Source of the DNA: Bog-532 sp963720945
GTDB lineage: Bacteria; Actinomycetota; Actinomycetes; Streptosporangiales; Streptosporangiaceae
Reading direction: 5' to 3'
Assembly: GCA_963720945.1 (NCBI GenBank)
Contig: CAVRHH010000014.1
Coordinates: 124,001 to 188,000 of the forward strand
DNA: 64,000 bases
Shown in pieces: positions 7,350 to 15,511 of this stretch (positions within the stretch are counted from its first letter, which is position 1; each line of letters opens with the position of its first letter). Made by a program: the position numbers and the translations under genes. Under the pieces are notes generated by a model. That model worked only from the letters and a program-made list of their open reading frames with translations, was not told where the DNA came from and did not search any database.

Positions 7350-9889
7350 TACGGCCTCACATCTTTGCTGCGCCAGTTCCGCGTTGCGCCAGAGCTTTTC
7401 CGCCCGGCCAGGAAGATAAAAGGCGCCGCCACCAAGCCGGCGATAAAAACGCCCAGCATAAGGTAGTCCTCCCAGATTCCATGGTGCTTTGCAGTGGAAA
7501 ACAGGTTCGTAGCGTCGGCCACGGTCAGGAAGGTGCCCAGTTCGAACAGGCCGAACAAGGCGATCACAGCCAGCAGCGTTTCCCGCCGCGTATCTCGTTT
7601 CTTACGCTCCCGCTCGTTACTGCGGTACTCTTCATCTCTGTGTTGCCGTGCCTTCTCGTTCCAGTAGTCGGTCATCCGCTCAGCGGACCCGAGTTGCGCC
7701 TCAAGTTCATGCTGGACCCGGTCCAGCCCCGCCGCTTCCAGAAGCTGATCGAGAAATCGCCGGTGCGCCAGCGTGGCGCATAGTTCTTCGGACCAAATCT
7801 GTGACAGGTGCGCGCGAAGCTTCCCTTCGGTTGACCGCAGCTTCCCGCCTTGCACATCGCCGACTTCCGGGGTGCCGTCAGCGCGTTCAAGAGCTTTCTG
7901 CGAGATGTCGATGGCGTGCTGGAGACGCCTGCTCCAAAGCCGCAGCAGAGGTGACCACGAGCTTGCGAACTGGCCCGCCTCCATGTAGACGTCGCTGTGC
8001 CATGACGGAGCGGCCGCGATGCCGAAGATGGTCGTCTCCCCGGTATGCGTCAGCCAGTCGCCCGCCAGGCCGATCTCGCTCACTGCGGCAATCGCGGACG
8101 CACGGTCTCGCCGGCCGCCTCGCGGCGTGGCCGGGTACCGGACCCACTCCTCGGCAGAGGTGGCAGCCCGCTGAATCGATCTCGTCAGCATTCTGCCGCC
8201 CAGGCTGTGATCCAGTTTGGCGGCAACATCGTCCATCTGCGTGGCCAACGGGCCGCTGGTACGCAGGACCACAACCTCATGCAGGTTTCCGCGCACCGGC
8301 GGCGGGGCCTTGTCGTCGTTCTTCGCTCTCCAGAACCTGGCCTGACTGATAGCGAGGATGATGTCCCGGCTGAAAACATGCATGCTGTCCCAGGCGGACT
8401 CCGGTCCGGTCGGCGGCTCAGAAACAGAAACTTCGGCGCCAACGACAAACGGGGTGCCCGCGCGCAGTGCGCGGTAGAGCACGTGCGGGAGCGCCACCTT
8501 AAGCTCATTGACGGGTTCGACGCATAGGCAGTGATTTCCCATAATGCTCACGTCAAGCCACACCTTACATTTCTCGGATTGGCCGCCTTCGCCCCGGCCA
8601 GACGATCGATTATGCCTGAGCTCGATTTCGGAGAGTTCTATACGGATGCCATCATAAAGTCTGCTGGAGGAGTCCTGGGGGGCAAAGAACTCCGTCGGCT
8701 CCAGGCGCTTCAGTCCCCGCACAACTACTGGACTCCCGGACGCGCCTGCGGATGTGTGTTCTAAACCGCTATCAAGTGCGGCTTGCAGATCTGCCCGCAG
8801 CTCGTCGCGCTTATCCAGAGAAAGTTTCTGATCTGATTCGATCGCAAAAGGATAGCAATACCGGATCGACGCACGTTTCGGCACGAAGACTTCAGCGGGT
8901 TCCGAGCCGTCCGGCGGATCGGCCACATTGCGTATCTCGATGAGCAACTGCTCCCACGGCTCGCACTCTCCCAGGACGGGCTCTGCAAGCGATTTCTGTG
9001 CGGTGCGCAGGTGGGCAAGAGCCTCGTCGACGCTGCTGAGGAGCGCCTGCCGCCGTGCAGCACGGCCAGACGGGCCAGCCCCGGCCGGCTCCGGGTCCGC
9101 GGAACCCAGGCGAGGCGCGACGGCAAGCCAGTCTTCGAAGAGGACCAGGGCACGGGCGGCATGAGCAATGACGCCGTAGAGGGACGCGACCTGGCCGGCG
9201 GTGTCCGCGATCTCGTGCAGGCTCTCGATGACCTTACCGCTGCCCGCAGACTCGCCCTGGCGGCCCGCACCGGTCGCCAGCACTGATCTGACCTTACGCA
9301 GGACTTCACCCGCCTCATCCCCGGATTTGCTGGCTGCCTCAGCGAGCCCGCGGGGATCCGACAGGTTCATCTCCTTGTACACATGGGCGTCCGCCGTGAG
9401 CAATTGCATGGCGTGGGCAACCGCATGCCGAGCCGTGTCTTCCCAGTTGTGCGGGGTCTCGCCGGGATCGGGGGACGTGGCGCGGACGACGGCCTCAAGG
9501 GTCCGGTAAACCAGCGAACGGTCCCAGAGTTCCCAGCACTCGTGCCACACGTGCATGAGCAGATCGATCCGGCCGGCGGCCGACGGGCCGGACCAATGCG
9601 TCAGCTTGTCTTTCAGGTCAACCGAGAGTGGCGTGACCTTCGCCTCAAGCTCACGGGTCGTGTGGACCCGGGGATGAGTCTCGGCGGTCCACGTCCCGCC
9701 GAGTCCCCGCTCGCCCAGGTCCACCACAATCTGGTTGAGCTCCTGCCGCACCGCGGCCAGCACGGCATCCGGCTCCGAAGCGCGCGGCCGGGTTCCGGAC
9801 TCTGCGGCGGAGCCGTCCGTCTCCCGCAGGTGAACGCCTGTGTTCAGCTGGGGAGGAACGGCCGGTGATTTCTCACGGCTTTTGGTCAT
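7349..9889 (-). CDS. Large two-TM protein of unknown function (coupled to amine oxidase and GNAT)
   Basis: 846 residues from the ATG at 9889, whose ATGA overlaps the amine oxidase stop by 4 nt; a longer frame upstream would only be a shadow of the oxidase. I do not recognise the family. The N-terminal ~300 residues look alpha-helical and Ala/Leu-rich (including HVWHECWELWDRSLVYRTLE). A middle part contains IRYCYPFAIES and VWLDVSIMGNHCLCVEP. A charged coiled-coil-like stretch (RQHRDEEYRSNERERKKRDT) then precedes two hydrophobic segments near residues ~770-835 (TLLAVIALFGLFELGTFLTV and LMLGVFIAGLVAAPFIFLAG). This coil-plus-two-TM ending recalls CorA-like membrane proteins, but I see no GMN motif. 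No signal peptide. Parts of the gene (about 8.5-8.9 kb) are clearly lower in GC than the window, suggesting transfer. A sensor or effector role at the membrane is speculation. Confidence 0.7.
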   Translation of the reverse strand: MTKSREKSPAVPPQLNTGVHLRETDGSAAESGTRPRASEPDAVLAAVRQELNQIVVDLGERGLGGTWTAETHPRVHTTRELEAKVTPLSVDLKDKLTHWSGPSAAGRIDLLMHVWHECWELWDRSLVYRTLEAVVRATSPDPGETPHNWEDTARHAVAHAMQLLTADAHVYKEMNLSDPRGLAEAASKSGDEAGEVLRKVRSVLATGAGRQGESAGSGKVIESLHEIADTAGQVASLYGVIAHAARALVLFEDWLAVAPRLGSADPEPAGAGPSGRAARRQALLSSVDEALAHLRTAQKSLAEPVLGECEPWEQLLIEIRNVADPPDGSEPAEVFVPKRASIRYCYPFAIESDQKLSLDKRDELRADLQAALDSGLEHTSAGASGSPVVVRGLKRLEPTEFFAPQDSSSRLYDGIRIELSEIELRHNRSSGRGEGGQSEKCKVWLDVSIMGNHCLCVEPVNELKVALPHVLYRALRAGTPFVVGAEVSVSEPPTGPESAWDSMHVFSRDIILAISQARFWRAKNDDKAPPPVRGNLHEVVVLRTSGPLATQMDDVAAKLDHSLGGRMLTRSIQRAATSAEEWVRYPATPRGGRRDRASAIAAVSEIGLAGDWLTHTGETTIFGIAAAPSWHSDVYMEAGQFASSWSPLLRLWSRRLQHAIDISQKALERADGTPEVGDVQGGKLRSTEGKLRAHLSQIWSEELCATLAHRRFLDQLLEAAGLDRVQHELEAQLGSAERMTDYWNEKARQHRDEEYRSNERERKKRDTRRETLLAVIALFGLFELGTFLTVADATNLFSTAKHHGIWEDYLMLGVFIAGLVAAPFIFLAGRKSSGATRNWRSKDVRP

Positions 9890-11277
9890 GTTCCGCTCCT
9901 GGTCATCGAATCCGCGCGCAGCATCTCCGCAGCGGCGCGATCGCCGGAGCGGAGTGCCCCCTCCATGTAGCCGTGCCATTCGCTCGATGTCTCCGTGCCG
10001 GCCCAGTGGATGCGGCCGCAGGGTGCGCGGAACGCGCTTCCGCAGGCCGTCCAGACGCCGGGCGGGAAGTGCGCCGCATACGCGCCGCGGGTCCACTCCT
10101 CGGCTCCCCAGTCCTGGACGACAAGCGCGTCGGGTGCCGCGGCGTCCGGCCCGAAGAAACGGCCGAGTGACGTCAGGATCTCCCGCTCCTGCTGCTGGGC
10201 GCCGAGCCCGCCAAGGCGGCGGGCCTCGTCCGCTACCACGAAGCCGACCAGCGCTCCGCGGCCGGTCCCGTCGTCCGGCGAGTTGTCGTACGTCAGGCTG
10301 ACGGTGTCCTGGGCGGTCCACACCTGGCCGCTCAGCCCCCGCGCTTGCCAGAACGGGAGCGGGTAGACGGCGTGGAACTTGACCGTGGCGCCCATCGGGA
10401 GGCTGGCCAGCAGCCGGGCACGCGCGTCCGGCAGGGCGGGGGTGTAGGTGATCCGGCCGGCCAGCAGCGGCGGCACGCACACCGCCACCCGGCGGCAGCG
10501 CAACGTGCCGGCATCCGACTCGACGGTGACGCCGTCCGCGTCCTGCGCGATGGCCCGCACTGGGTCGGCGAACCGGATCCGGTCACCCAGCCGGCCGGCG
10601 AGGCGCTGGGCGATCTCGTGCGCCCCCTCGCGCAGCCGGAAAGCCTCGGCCGTGCCCAGGTTGCGGGCCGGGCCAAGCGAGCGGAGGTCGAAGAGGATAC
10701 CGAGCACCGACGATTCGCCCGGTTCGATCGCCGCATTGCCGGTGATGTAGATGCGGGCGAAATCCCGCCCGGCCGCGGTACGCAGATTCCGGCGTATCCA
10801 ATCTCCGGCCGAGATGCGGTCCCATTTTCGCGATTTAGCCGCCTGCCATGGCGCGTCCGGCGCGATGCGCTTGGACATCGAGACCACACGCGCCGCGGCC
10901 ACGAGCACCTCGGCCAGCGCCAGCGGCGGCAGCGGGGGAAGCGTCGCCCCTCCCTGCTTCAGGCCGCCGTTGAGGCCCCAGATGGCCCGGCCCGGCGCGC
11001 CCGTCGGCACGGTGTGCAGATCGAGTTCCTTGATGAGCTGGAGTATCTGGGTCTGGCCAGGTCCGACCCACTGGGCGCCAAGATCGAGCGCCAGCGGCGG
11101 CCCGCTGGCGCTTCCCTCAATCGGGGGGGCGGAGACGACCCGTCCCCCGACGCGCTCTCGCGCCTCGAACACGGCCACCGACGCGCCCGCGGCGGTAAGG
11201 GCGACCGCGGTGCGAATTCCGCCCAGGCCCGCGCCGACAACGGCGAAATCCACCATGCTGATCGGCGCCCCGCTCAT
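9886..11277 (-). CDS. Flavin-dependent amine oxidase
   Basis: 463 residues from the ATG at 11277 (MSGAPISMVDFAVVG); an in-frame GTG at 11337 is possible but would place a hairpin inside the coding region. The FAD-binding Rossmann motif GAGLGG is followed by FEARERVGGR. LDLGAQWVGPGQ is the typical substrate/FAD loop, and the C-terminal flavin motif is HWAGTETSSEWHGYMEGAL. The family oxidises primary or polyamines or related substrates using O2. The Lys/Cys typical of covalent FAD attachment is not evident, so FAD is probably non-covalent. The stop overlaps the start of the 846-residue gene by 4 nt, tying the oxidase to that unknown protein and the GNAT. Confidence 0.85.
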   Translation of the reverse strand: MSGAPISMVDFAVVGAGLGGIRTAVALTAAGASVAVFEARERVGGRVVSAPPIEGSASGPPLALDLGAQWVGPGQTQILQLIKELDLHTVPTGAPGRAIWGLNGGLKQGGATLPPLPPLALAEVLVAAARVVSMSKRIAPDAPWQAAKSRKWDRISAGDWIRRNLRTAAGRDFARIYITGNAAIEPGESSVLGILFDLRSLGPARNLGTAEAFRLREGAHEIAQRLAGRLGDRIRFADPVRAIAQDADGVTVESDAGTLRCRRVAVCVPPLLAGRITYTPALPDARARLLASLPMGATVKFHAVYPLPFWQARGLSGQVWTAQDTVSLTYDNSPDDGTGRGALVGFVVADEARRLGGLGAQQQEREILTSLGRFFGPDAAAPDALVVQDWGAEEWTRGAYAAHFPPGVWTACGSAFRAPCGRIHWAGTETSSEWHGYMEGALRSGDRAAAEMLRADSMTRSGT

Positions 11278-11303
11278 CGGCCGTGGTCCATTCGTCAGAT
11301 AAG

Positions 11304-11329
11304 GGAGGAGCCTTTGCCTTTGCTCCTCC
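11304..11329. promoter_or_regulatory. Hairpin with SD-like arm upstream of amine oxidase
   Basis: GGAGGAGC (11304-11311) and GCTCCTCC (11322-11329) form a perfect 8-bp stem with a 10-nt loop. It lies between the divergent amine oxidase (-) and PIG-L gene (+). In either transcript one arm is a near-perfect Shine-Dalgarno sequence, but it is not positioned for the starts chosen here. It could be a leader hairpin or an attenuator. Confidence 0.4.
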
Positions 11330-11430
11330 GGTGCCACGCGGCGGGAATACCCCCCGGGGATAAGTTACCGGGGAACGCCGGCCGTTATCCAGTGACACGT
11401 CGCCGCCGGACGCTGCGTAGGATCACCGTT

Positions 11431-12150
11431 GTGCCGGACGACTCTGACATCAGCCAGGTCCTCGCCATCGCGGCGCACCCCGATGACCTGGACTTCGGCG
11501 CCGCGGGAACGATCGCCACCTGGACCAGCGCGGGGATCGGCGTCGTCTACTGCATCGTGACCGACGGGGATGCGGGCGGGTTCGACGAGACGTTCCCGCG
11601 CGCCGAGATGGGACCGCTGCGCCGGGCCGAGCAAACCGCGGCCGCGAAATGCGTCGGCGTGCACGACGTCCGGTTCCTCGGTTACCCGGACGGCAGGGTC
11701 GAGCCCAGCATCGGTCTCCGCCGGGACCTGGCCCGGGTGATCAGGCAGGTCCGGCCGGAACGGGTGGTGTGCCCCAGCCCGGAGCGGAACTACGCTCGCG
11801 TGGGTACCAGCCACCCCGATCACCGCGCGGTCGGTTCAGCGGCGCTCGACGCCGTGTACCCGGACGCACGCAACCCGTTCGCCTTCCCCGAACTGGCCCG
11901 CGACGAGGGGCTCGCCGCCTGGGCCGTCCGGGAGGTCTGGATCGCTGGCGGCCCGGCCCCGAACCACTACGTAGACGTGACCGGCACGTTCCCGCGCAAG
12001 ATCGCGGCGCTGCGCGCCCACGAGAGCCAGACAGGGCACCTGACCGGCCTTGAGGACCGGCTCCGCGAGCGGCTCGCCGCCGCGGCCCGGAGCGCAGGCC
12101 TGGGTGACGGTCACCTAGCCGAGGCGTTCCAGCGGCTGGACACGGCCTGA
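11431..12150 (+). CDS. PIG-L family deacetylase
   Basis: 239 residues from the GTG at 11431 with GGAT just upstream; the frame is open further back only through antisense of the amine oxidase. LmbE/PIG-L signatures are present: AAHPDDLDFGAAGTIA (zinc-binding HPDD), GDAGGFDE, and SHPDHRAVGSAALDAVYP (third zinc His). The family deacetylates N-acetylglucosamine-type substrates such as mycothiol precursors (MshB, Mca). Which substrate is used here cannot be told; the protein is shorter than MshB. It stands alone, divergent from the amine oxidase cluster. Confidence 0.85.
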   Translation: MPDDSDISQVLAIAAHPDDLDFGAAGTIATWTSAGIGVVYCIVTDGDAGGFDETFPRAEMGPLRRAEQTAAAKCVGVHDVRFLGYPDGRVEPSIGLRRDLARVIRQVRPERVVCPSPERNYARVGTSHPDHRAVGSAALDAVYPDARNPFAFPELARDEGLAAWAVREVWIAGGPAPNHYVDVTGTFPRKIAALRAHESQTGHLTGLEDRLRERLAAAARSAGLGDGHLAEAFQRLDTA

Positions 12151-12281
12151 CCTGCGGATCTACCTGGCGGCCCGGGCTAGCGCCGGCCCCGCCATCATCG
12201 AATATGCCCAGGTGGGCACTAAAGTAAGTGTTTCTGCATAATTGCCAGGCATCGTCGTTGGCCGGAGAAAGCGGACCACCT

Positions 12282-13058
12282 ATGAGCATGGAGCTTGATC
12301 ATTCATTCACCGTCCCGGTTCCGCCGGAACAGGCATGGGACGTCCTGCTCGACGTGGAGAAGGTCGCGCCTTGCATGCCGGGCGCCCAGGTCGACACCGT
12401 GGACGGCGATGACGTGGCGGGCCGGCTGAAGGTCAAGGTGGGACCGGTTTCGCTGACCTACAAGGGGACGGCCACCTTCAAGGACCGGGACGAGACGGAC
12501 CGGTCGGTCCTGGTGGAGGCGTCCGGCAAGGAGATGCGCGGCTCGGGCACCGCCTCGGCCACCGTCCGGGCCGCCCTGCGCCCGGAGAACGGCTCCGGGC
12601 CGGCCAGCGTGACCCTGGTCACGCTGCACACCACGCTGAATGTAACCGGGCGTCCCGCGCAGTTCGGCCAGGGGGTGATCACCGAGGTAGGTTCGCGGCT
12701 GATCGACAGGTTTGCAGACAACCTCGCGCAGCAACTCGCCTCCGGCGGGGTAGCCGTGGCGGCCCCGGCCGGCGGTGCTGCGGCCGACGGCCCCAGCGAG
12801 ACGGCCCAGGCAGGCGAAATGGGCGGCACAGCGGGGGCGCTGGCCGCGCCCCGTACGCCGCCGGCTCACGTCCCCGTCCAGTCCGCCCCGGAACCCGTGC
12901 AGCCGGTACGGGTGCAGCACCAGGACGAGTCCCTGGACCTGCTGAGCCTGGTGGGACCAGTGATTTTGAAGCGGCTGGCTCCCGTAGTCGGCGCCGCCGT
13001 GGCCGTTGGCCTGGTGACCTGGGGTGTCCGGCGGCTCCGCCGCCGCGCCTCCGCCTGA
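12282..13058 (+). CDS. CoxG-like SRPBCC protein with C-terminal anchor
   Basis: 258 residues from the ATG at 12282 (MSMELDHSFTVPVPPEQAWD), with GGAG about 15 nt upstream. Residues ~1-150 form a CO dehydrogenase subunit G (CoxG) / SRPBCC fold: AWDVLLDVEKVAPCMPGAQ, KVKVGPVSLTYKGTA, ASATVRAAL. A Pro/Ala-rich linker follows, then a hydrophobic C-terminal segment (VVGAAVAVGLVTWGVRRLRRR) suggesting a membrane tail. CoxG proteins help recruit or mature molybdo-flavin dehydrogenases, but no cox genes are nearby, so the partner is unknown. An AT-rich stretch with CATAAT at 12236 upstream may be its promoter. Confidence 0.78.
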   Translation: MSMELDHSFTVPVPPEQAWDVLLDVEKVAPCMPGAQVDTVDGDDVAGRLKVKVGPVSLTYKGTATFKDRDETDRSVLVEASGKEMRGSGTASATVRAALRPENGSGPASVTLVTLHTTLNVTGRPAQFGQGVITEVGSRLIDRFADNLAQQLASGGVAVAAPAGGAAADGPSETAQAGEMGGTAGALAAPRTPPAHVPVQSAPEPVQPVRVQHQDESLDLLSLVGPVILKRLAPVVGAAVAVGLVTWGVRRLRRRASA

Positions 13059-13114
13059 CCACCTAAGCGCAGGCCGCCCTCGGCGGGATCCCGTGCCCCG
13101 GCCTCTCGGTTCGT

Positions 13115-13150
13115 GTGCAGTTTCTGCTGTTAAAACAGCAGAAACTGCAC
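13115..13150. terminator. Perfect 17-bp inverted repeat between convergent genes
   Basis: Left arm GTGCAGTTTCTGCTGTT (13115-13131), centre AA, right arm AACAGCAGAAACTGCAC (13134-13150), with no mismatch. It lies between the CoxG-like gene (+) and tsaD (-), so a bidirectional terminator is the simplest reading, with GGTTTTC following on plus. Its AT content is unusually high for this genome. A weaker outer pair, CCTAAGCG near 13062 and CGCTTAGG near 13171, brackets it. Confidence 0.6.
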
Positions 13151-13261
13151 AGGTTTTCGGGTGACGCCTCCGCTTAGGCTGCGCTTACGTCACGCGAGTA
13201 CCGTACGTCACAGGAGTCAAAGGCGAGCCCGGTCTGGCGGCGGCCGGCGGACGATTCGCCG

Positions 13262-14296
13262 CTAGCGGACGACGACCTCGGTGACCGGCAGCGACGAATC
13301 GGCGGGCAGATCCAGGGGCGACGACGGGAGACCGCGCGCCGCGAGCTCGGAGCCCAGGGCGGCCACCATCGCGCCGTTATCCGTGCACAGGCCGGGACGC
13401 GGGACGCGCAGCCGGATACCTGCGGCCGTGCAGCGCTCCTCGGCCAGGGCCCGCAGCCGGGAGTTGGCGGCTACGCCGCCGCCGATCACGAGATGGCCGA
13501 CGCCGTGCCGGCGGCAGGCGTCAACCGCCTTGCGGGTCAGCACGTCGGCCACCGCCTCCTGGAACGACGCGGCGACGTCGGCCACCGGCACGGGCTCGCC
13601 GCGGGCGGCGCGGTCCTCGACCCAGCGGGCCACGGCGGTCTTCAGCCCGGCGAACGAGAAGTCGAGCGATCCGTCGTGATACTTGCCCCTGGGGAAAGCG
13701 ATCGCGGCCGGGTCGCCGGACCTGGCGGCGGCATCGATCGGCGGGCCGCCGGGGAACGGCAGACCGAGGACCCGGGCAACCTTGTCGTAAGCCTCACCGG
13801 CGGCGTCGTCGACGGTCGCGCCGAGGGATACCACCTCGCCCGCGACGTCGGGCACGAGCAGCAGCGAGGAATGGCCGCCCGAGACAAGCAGCGCGATAAC
13901 CGGCGTGGGCAGCGGCCCGTGCTCCAACTGGTCGACCGCCACGTGCGCGGCCAGGTGGTTGACACCGTACAGCGGCTTGCCGAGCGTGAGCGCGTACGCC
14001 TTGGCCGCGGCCACTCCCACCAGCAGGGCACCCGCCAGGCCGGGCCCGGCGGTCACCGCGATCGCGTCCACATCGGCCAGCGTGACCCCCGCCGTGGCCA
14101 GCGCCCGGTCGACCGCCGGGGTCATCGCCTCCAGATGGGCCCGGCTGGCCACTTCCGGCACCACGCCGCCGAACCGGGCGTGCTCATCGACGCTCGAGGC
14201 CACCGCGTCCGCCAGCAGTTCGTTGCCGCGGACCAGCCCGGCCCCGGTCTCGTCGCAGGACGTCTCGATGCCGAGCACGAGCGGGCCGGCCGTCAT
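13262..14296 (-). CDS. tsaD: tRNA N6-threonylcarbamoyladenosine synthase subunit TsaD
   Basis: 344 residues, the normal family length. It transfers the threonylcarbamoyl group to A37 of ANN-decoding tRNAs with TsaB and TsaE. Motifs: GIETSCDETGAGLV at the start, the metal-binding HLAAH (GVNHLAAHVAVDQ), SGGHSSLLLV, and a C-terminal DNGAMVAALG. The start overlaps rimI by 4 nt. The tsaB-rimI-tsaD order is the standard actinobacterial arrangement, but tsaE is not adjacent; it lies at 49 kb fused to alr. Confidence 0.95.
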   Translation of the reverse strand: MTAGPLVLGIETSCDETGAGLVRGNELLADAVASSVDEHARFGGVVPEVASRAHLEAMTPAVDRALATAGVTLADVDAIAVTAGPGLAGALLVGVAAAKAYALTLGKPLYGVNHLAAHVAVDQLEHGPLPTPVIALLVSGGHSSLLLVPDVAGEVVSLGATVDDAAGEAYDKVARVLGLPFPGGPPIDAAARSGDPAAIAFPRGKYHDGSLDFSFAGLKTAVARWVEDRAARGEPVPVADVAASFQEAVADVLTRKAVDACRRHGVGHLVIGGGVAANSRLRALAEERCTAAGIRLRVPRPGLCTDNGAMVAALGSELAARGLPSSPLDLPADSSLPVTEVVVR

Positions 14297-14793
14297 CGCA
14301 TACCTCCCGCAGAAGCCGTACCGTCCGCCGGGCTCGGCTGGCCGAGGCCACGGCGCATCACGATCGCGTCCGTCCCCGAGGGCTGGTAGTAGCCGCGCCG
14401 GATCCCGACGCCGGAGAAGCCGAACCGGCGGTAGAGGTCCTGGGCCCGCGGGTTGTCCGCGCGCACCTCGAGGAAGACTTCCGCGCAGCTGTGCTGGGCC
14501 GCCTCCGCCACCAAGTCCGCCAGCAGCGCCGAACCTATCCCCCGGCCCCAGTGCTCCGCGGCGACGGCCAGCGTCAGCACCTCGGCCTGGCGGCCACCGG
14601 GCAGCATCATCCCGGCGTATCCCACGAGCTCAGTTCCTTCCTCGGCCGCGACATAGTGCCGGCCGTGTCCTTGCATGGCGAGTTCTTCCGCGAACATGCC
14701 GGGTGACCAGGCGTCGTCCGGGAAGATGGCCCGCTCCAGGTCCAGTACGGCGGCCAGATCGTTGTAACGGAGCAGGCGCAGCGGCACGCTCAC
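14293..14793 (-). CDS. rimI: Ribosomal protein S18 alanine N-acetyltransferase RimI
   Basis: 166 residues; GNAT fold with motif A LTLAVAAEHWGRGIGSALL and the RimI-typical LEVRADNPRAQDLYRRFGF and RRGYYQPSGTDAIVM. RimI acetylates the N-terminus of processed S18. It overlaps both neighbours by 4 nt, which indicates translational coupling in the tsaB-rimI-tsaD operon. Confidence 0.93.
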   Translation of the reverse strand: MSVPLRLLRYNDLAAVLDLERAIFPDDAWSPGMFAEELAMQGHGRHYVAAEEGTELVGYAGMMLPGGRQAEVLTLAVAAEHWGRGIGSALLADLVAEAAQHSCAEVFLEVRADNPRAQDLYRRFGFSGVGIRRGYYQPSGTDAIVMRRGLGQPSPADGTASAGGMR

Positions 14794-15500
14794 GGCCCCG
14801 TCACCCGCTTCGGCGGGCCGGGGATCCGGGCATCGGGCCTGCGCAGGTACAGCGGCTCCGGCGGGAGGAGGACCACTCCCGGGCTGTCCTGCACCCCACC
14901 AGCCCCACTCGGCGCAGCACGGCCATCGGGCCCGCCGAGGCGCTCCGCAACCAGTTCGGCCAGGACCGCCGCGGAGGGGTGCTCACGCCAGATGGGCTCG
15001 CCCAGGTCATCCGGATAGAGCGTCGCCGCCTGGCCCGCAGCCGGGAGCGTGGCGCCGGCCGGGATCTCACCGGGACGGCTGACGTCGGGACCGCTGACCC
15101 GCGTCCCGGACGCCGCGTAACGAGCCCAGTACAGTTCCTTGCGGCGCGCGTCGGTCACGGCGATGAACTCCCGGCCCGCCGCGGCGGGCCGCGCGGCACG
15201 CGCGATGACGTCGAGAGTGCAGACGCCGTAGACCGGAATGCCGAGCGTCCGGGCGAACACCCGCGCGGTGACCACGCCCACCCGGAGCCCGGTGTAGGGA
15301 CCCGGGCCCACCCCGGCCGCGATCGCGGTCAGGTCGCCCGGCTCGGCGCCCGCGTCGGCGATGACCTTGGCGATGGAAGGGGCGAGCAGCTCACCGTGCC
15401 TGCGCGCGTCCACCGTGACGATCTCGGCCAGCACGCGCTGCCCGTCGTGCAGGGCGACGGTGACGGCAGGGGTCGCGGTATCGAAGGCACACAGAAGCAC
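14790..15500 (-). CDS. tsaB: TsaB, threonylcarbamoyladenosine complex dimerisation subunit
   Basis: 236 residues. ASKHA-fold TsaB opening LLCAFDTATPAVTVALHDG and the GVGPGPYTGLRVGV motif are clear. TsaB dimerises with TsaD and is required for tRNA t6A synthesis. It is the first gene of the tsaB-rimI-tsaD operon in this window; only 11 nt separate its start from the end of the upstream reductase gene on the same strand, so these may be co-transcribed. Confidence 0.93.
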   Translation of the reverse strand: MLLCAFDTATPAVTVALHDGQRVLAEIVTVDARRHGELLAPSIAKVIADAGAEPGDLTAIAAGVGPGPYTGLRVGVVTARVFARTLGIPVYGVCTLDVIARAARPAAAGREFIAVTDARRKELYWARYAASGTRVSGPDVSRPGEIPAGATLPAAGQAATLYPDDLGEPIWREHPSAAVLAELVAERLGGPDGRAAPSGAGGVQDSPGVVLLPPEPLYLRRPDARIPGPPKRVTGP

Positions 15501-15511
15501 GGATGCACAGC

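Noticed and set aside
9890..10480. N-terminal extension of the 846-residue protein
   Set aside because: This part is antisense-frame translation within the amine oxidase gene and Arg/Pro/Gly-rich; the ATG at 9889 overlapping the oxidase stop is the natural start.
10345..11430. Plus-strand frame fused ahead of the PIG-L deacetylase
   Set aside because: It is opposite the amine oxidase and low-complexity; the deacetylase domain begins right at the GTG at 11431.
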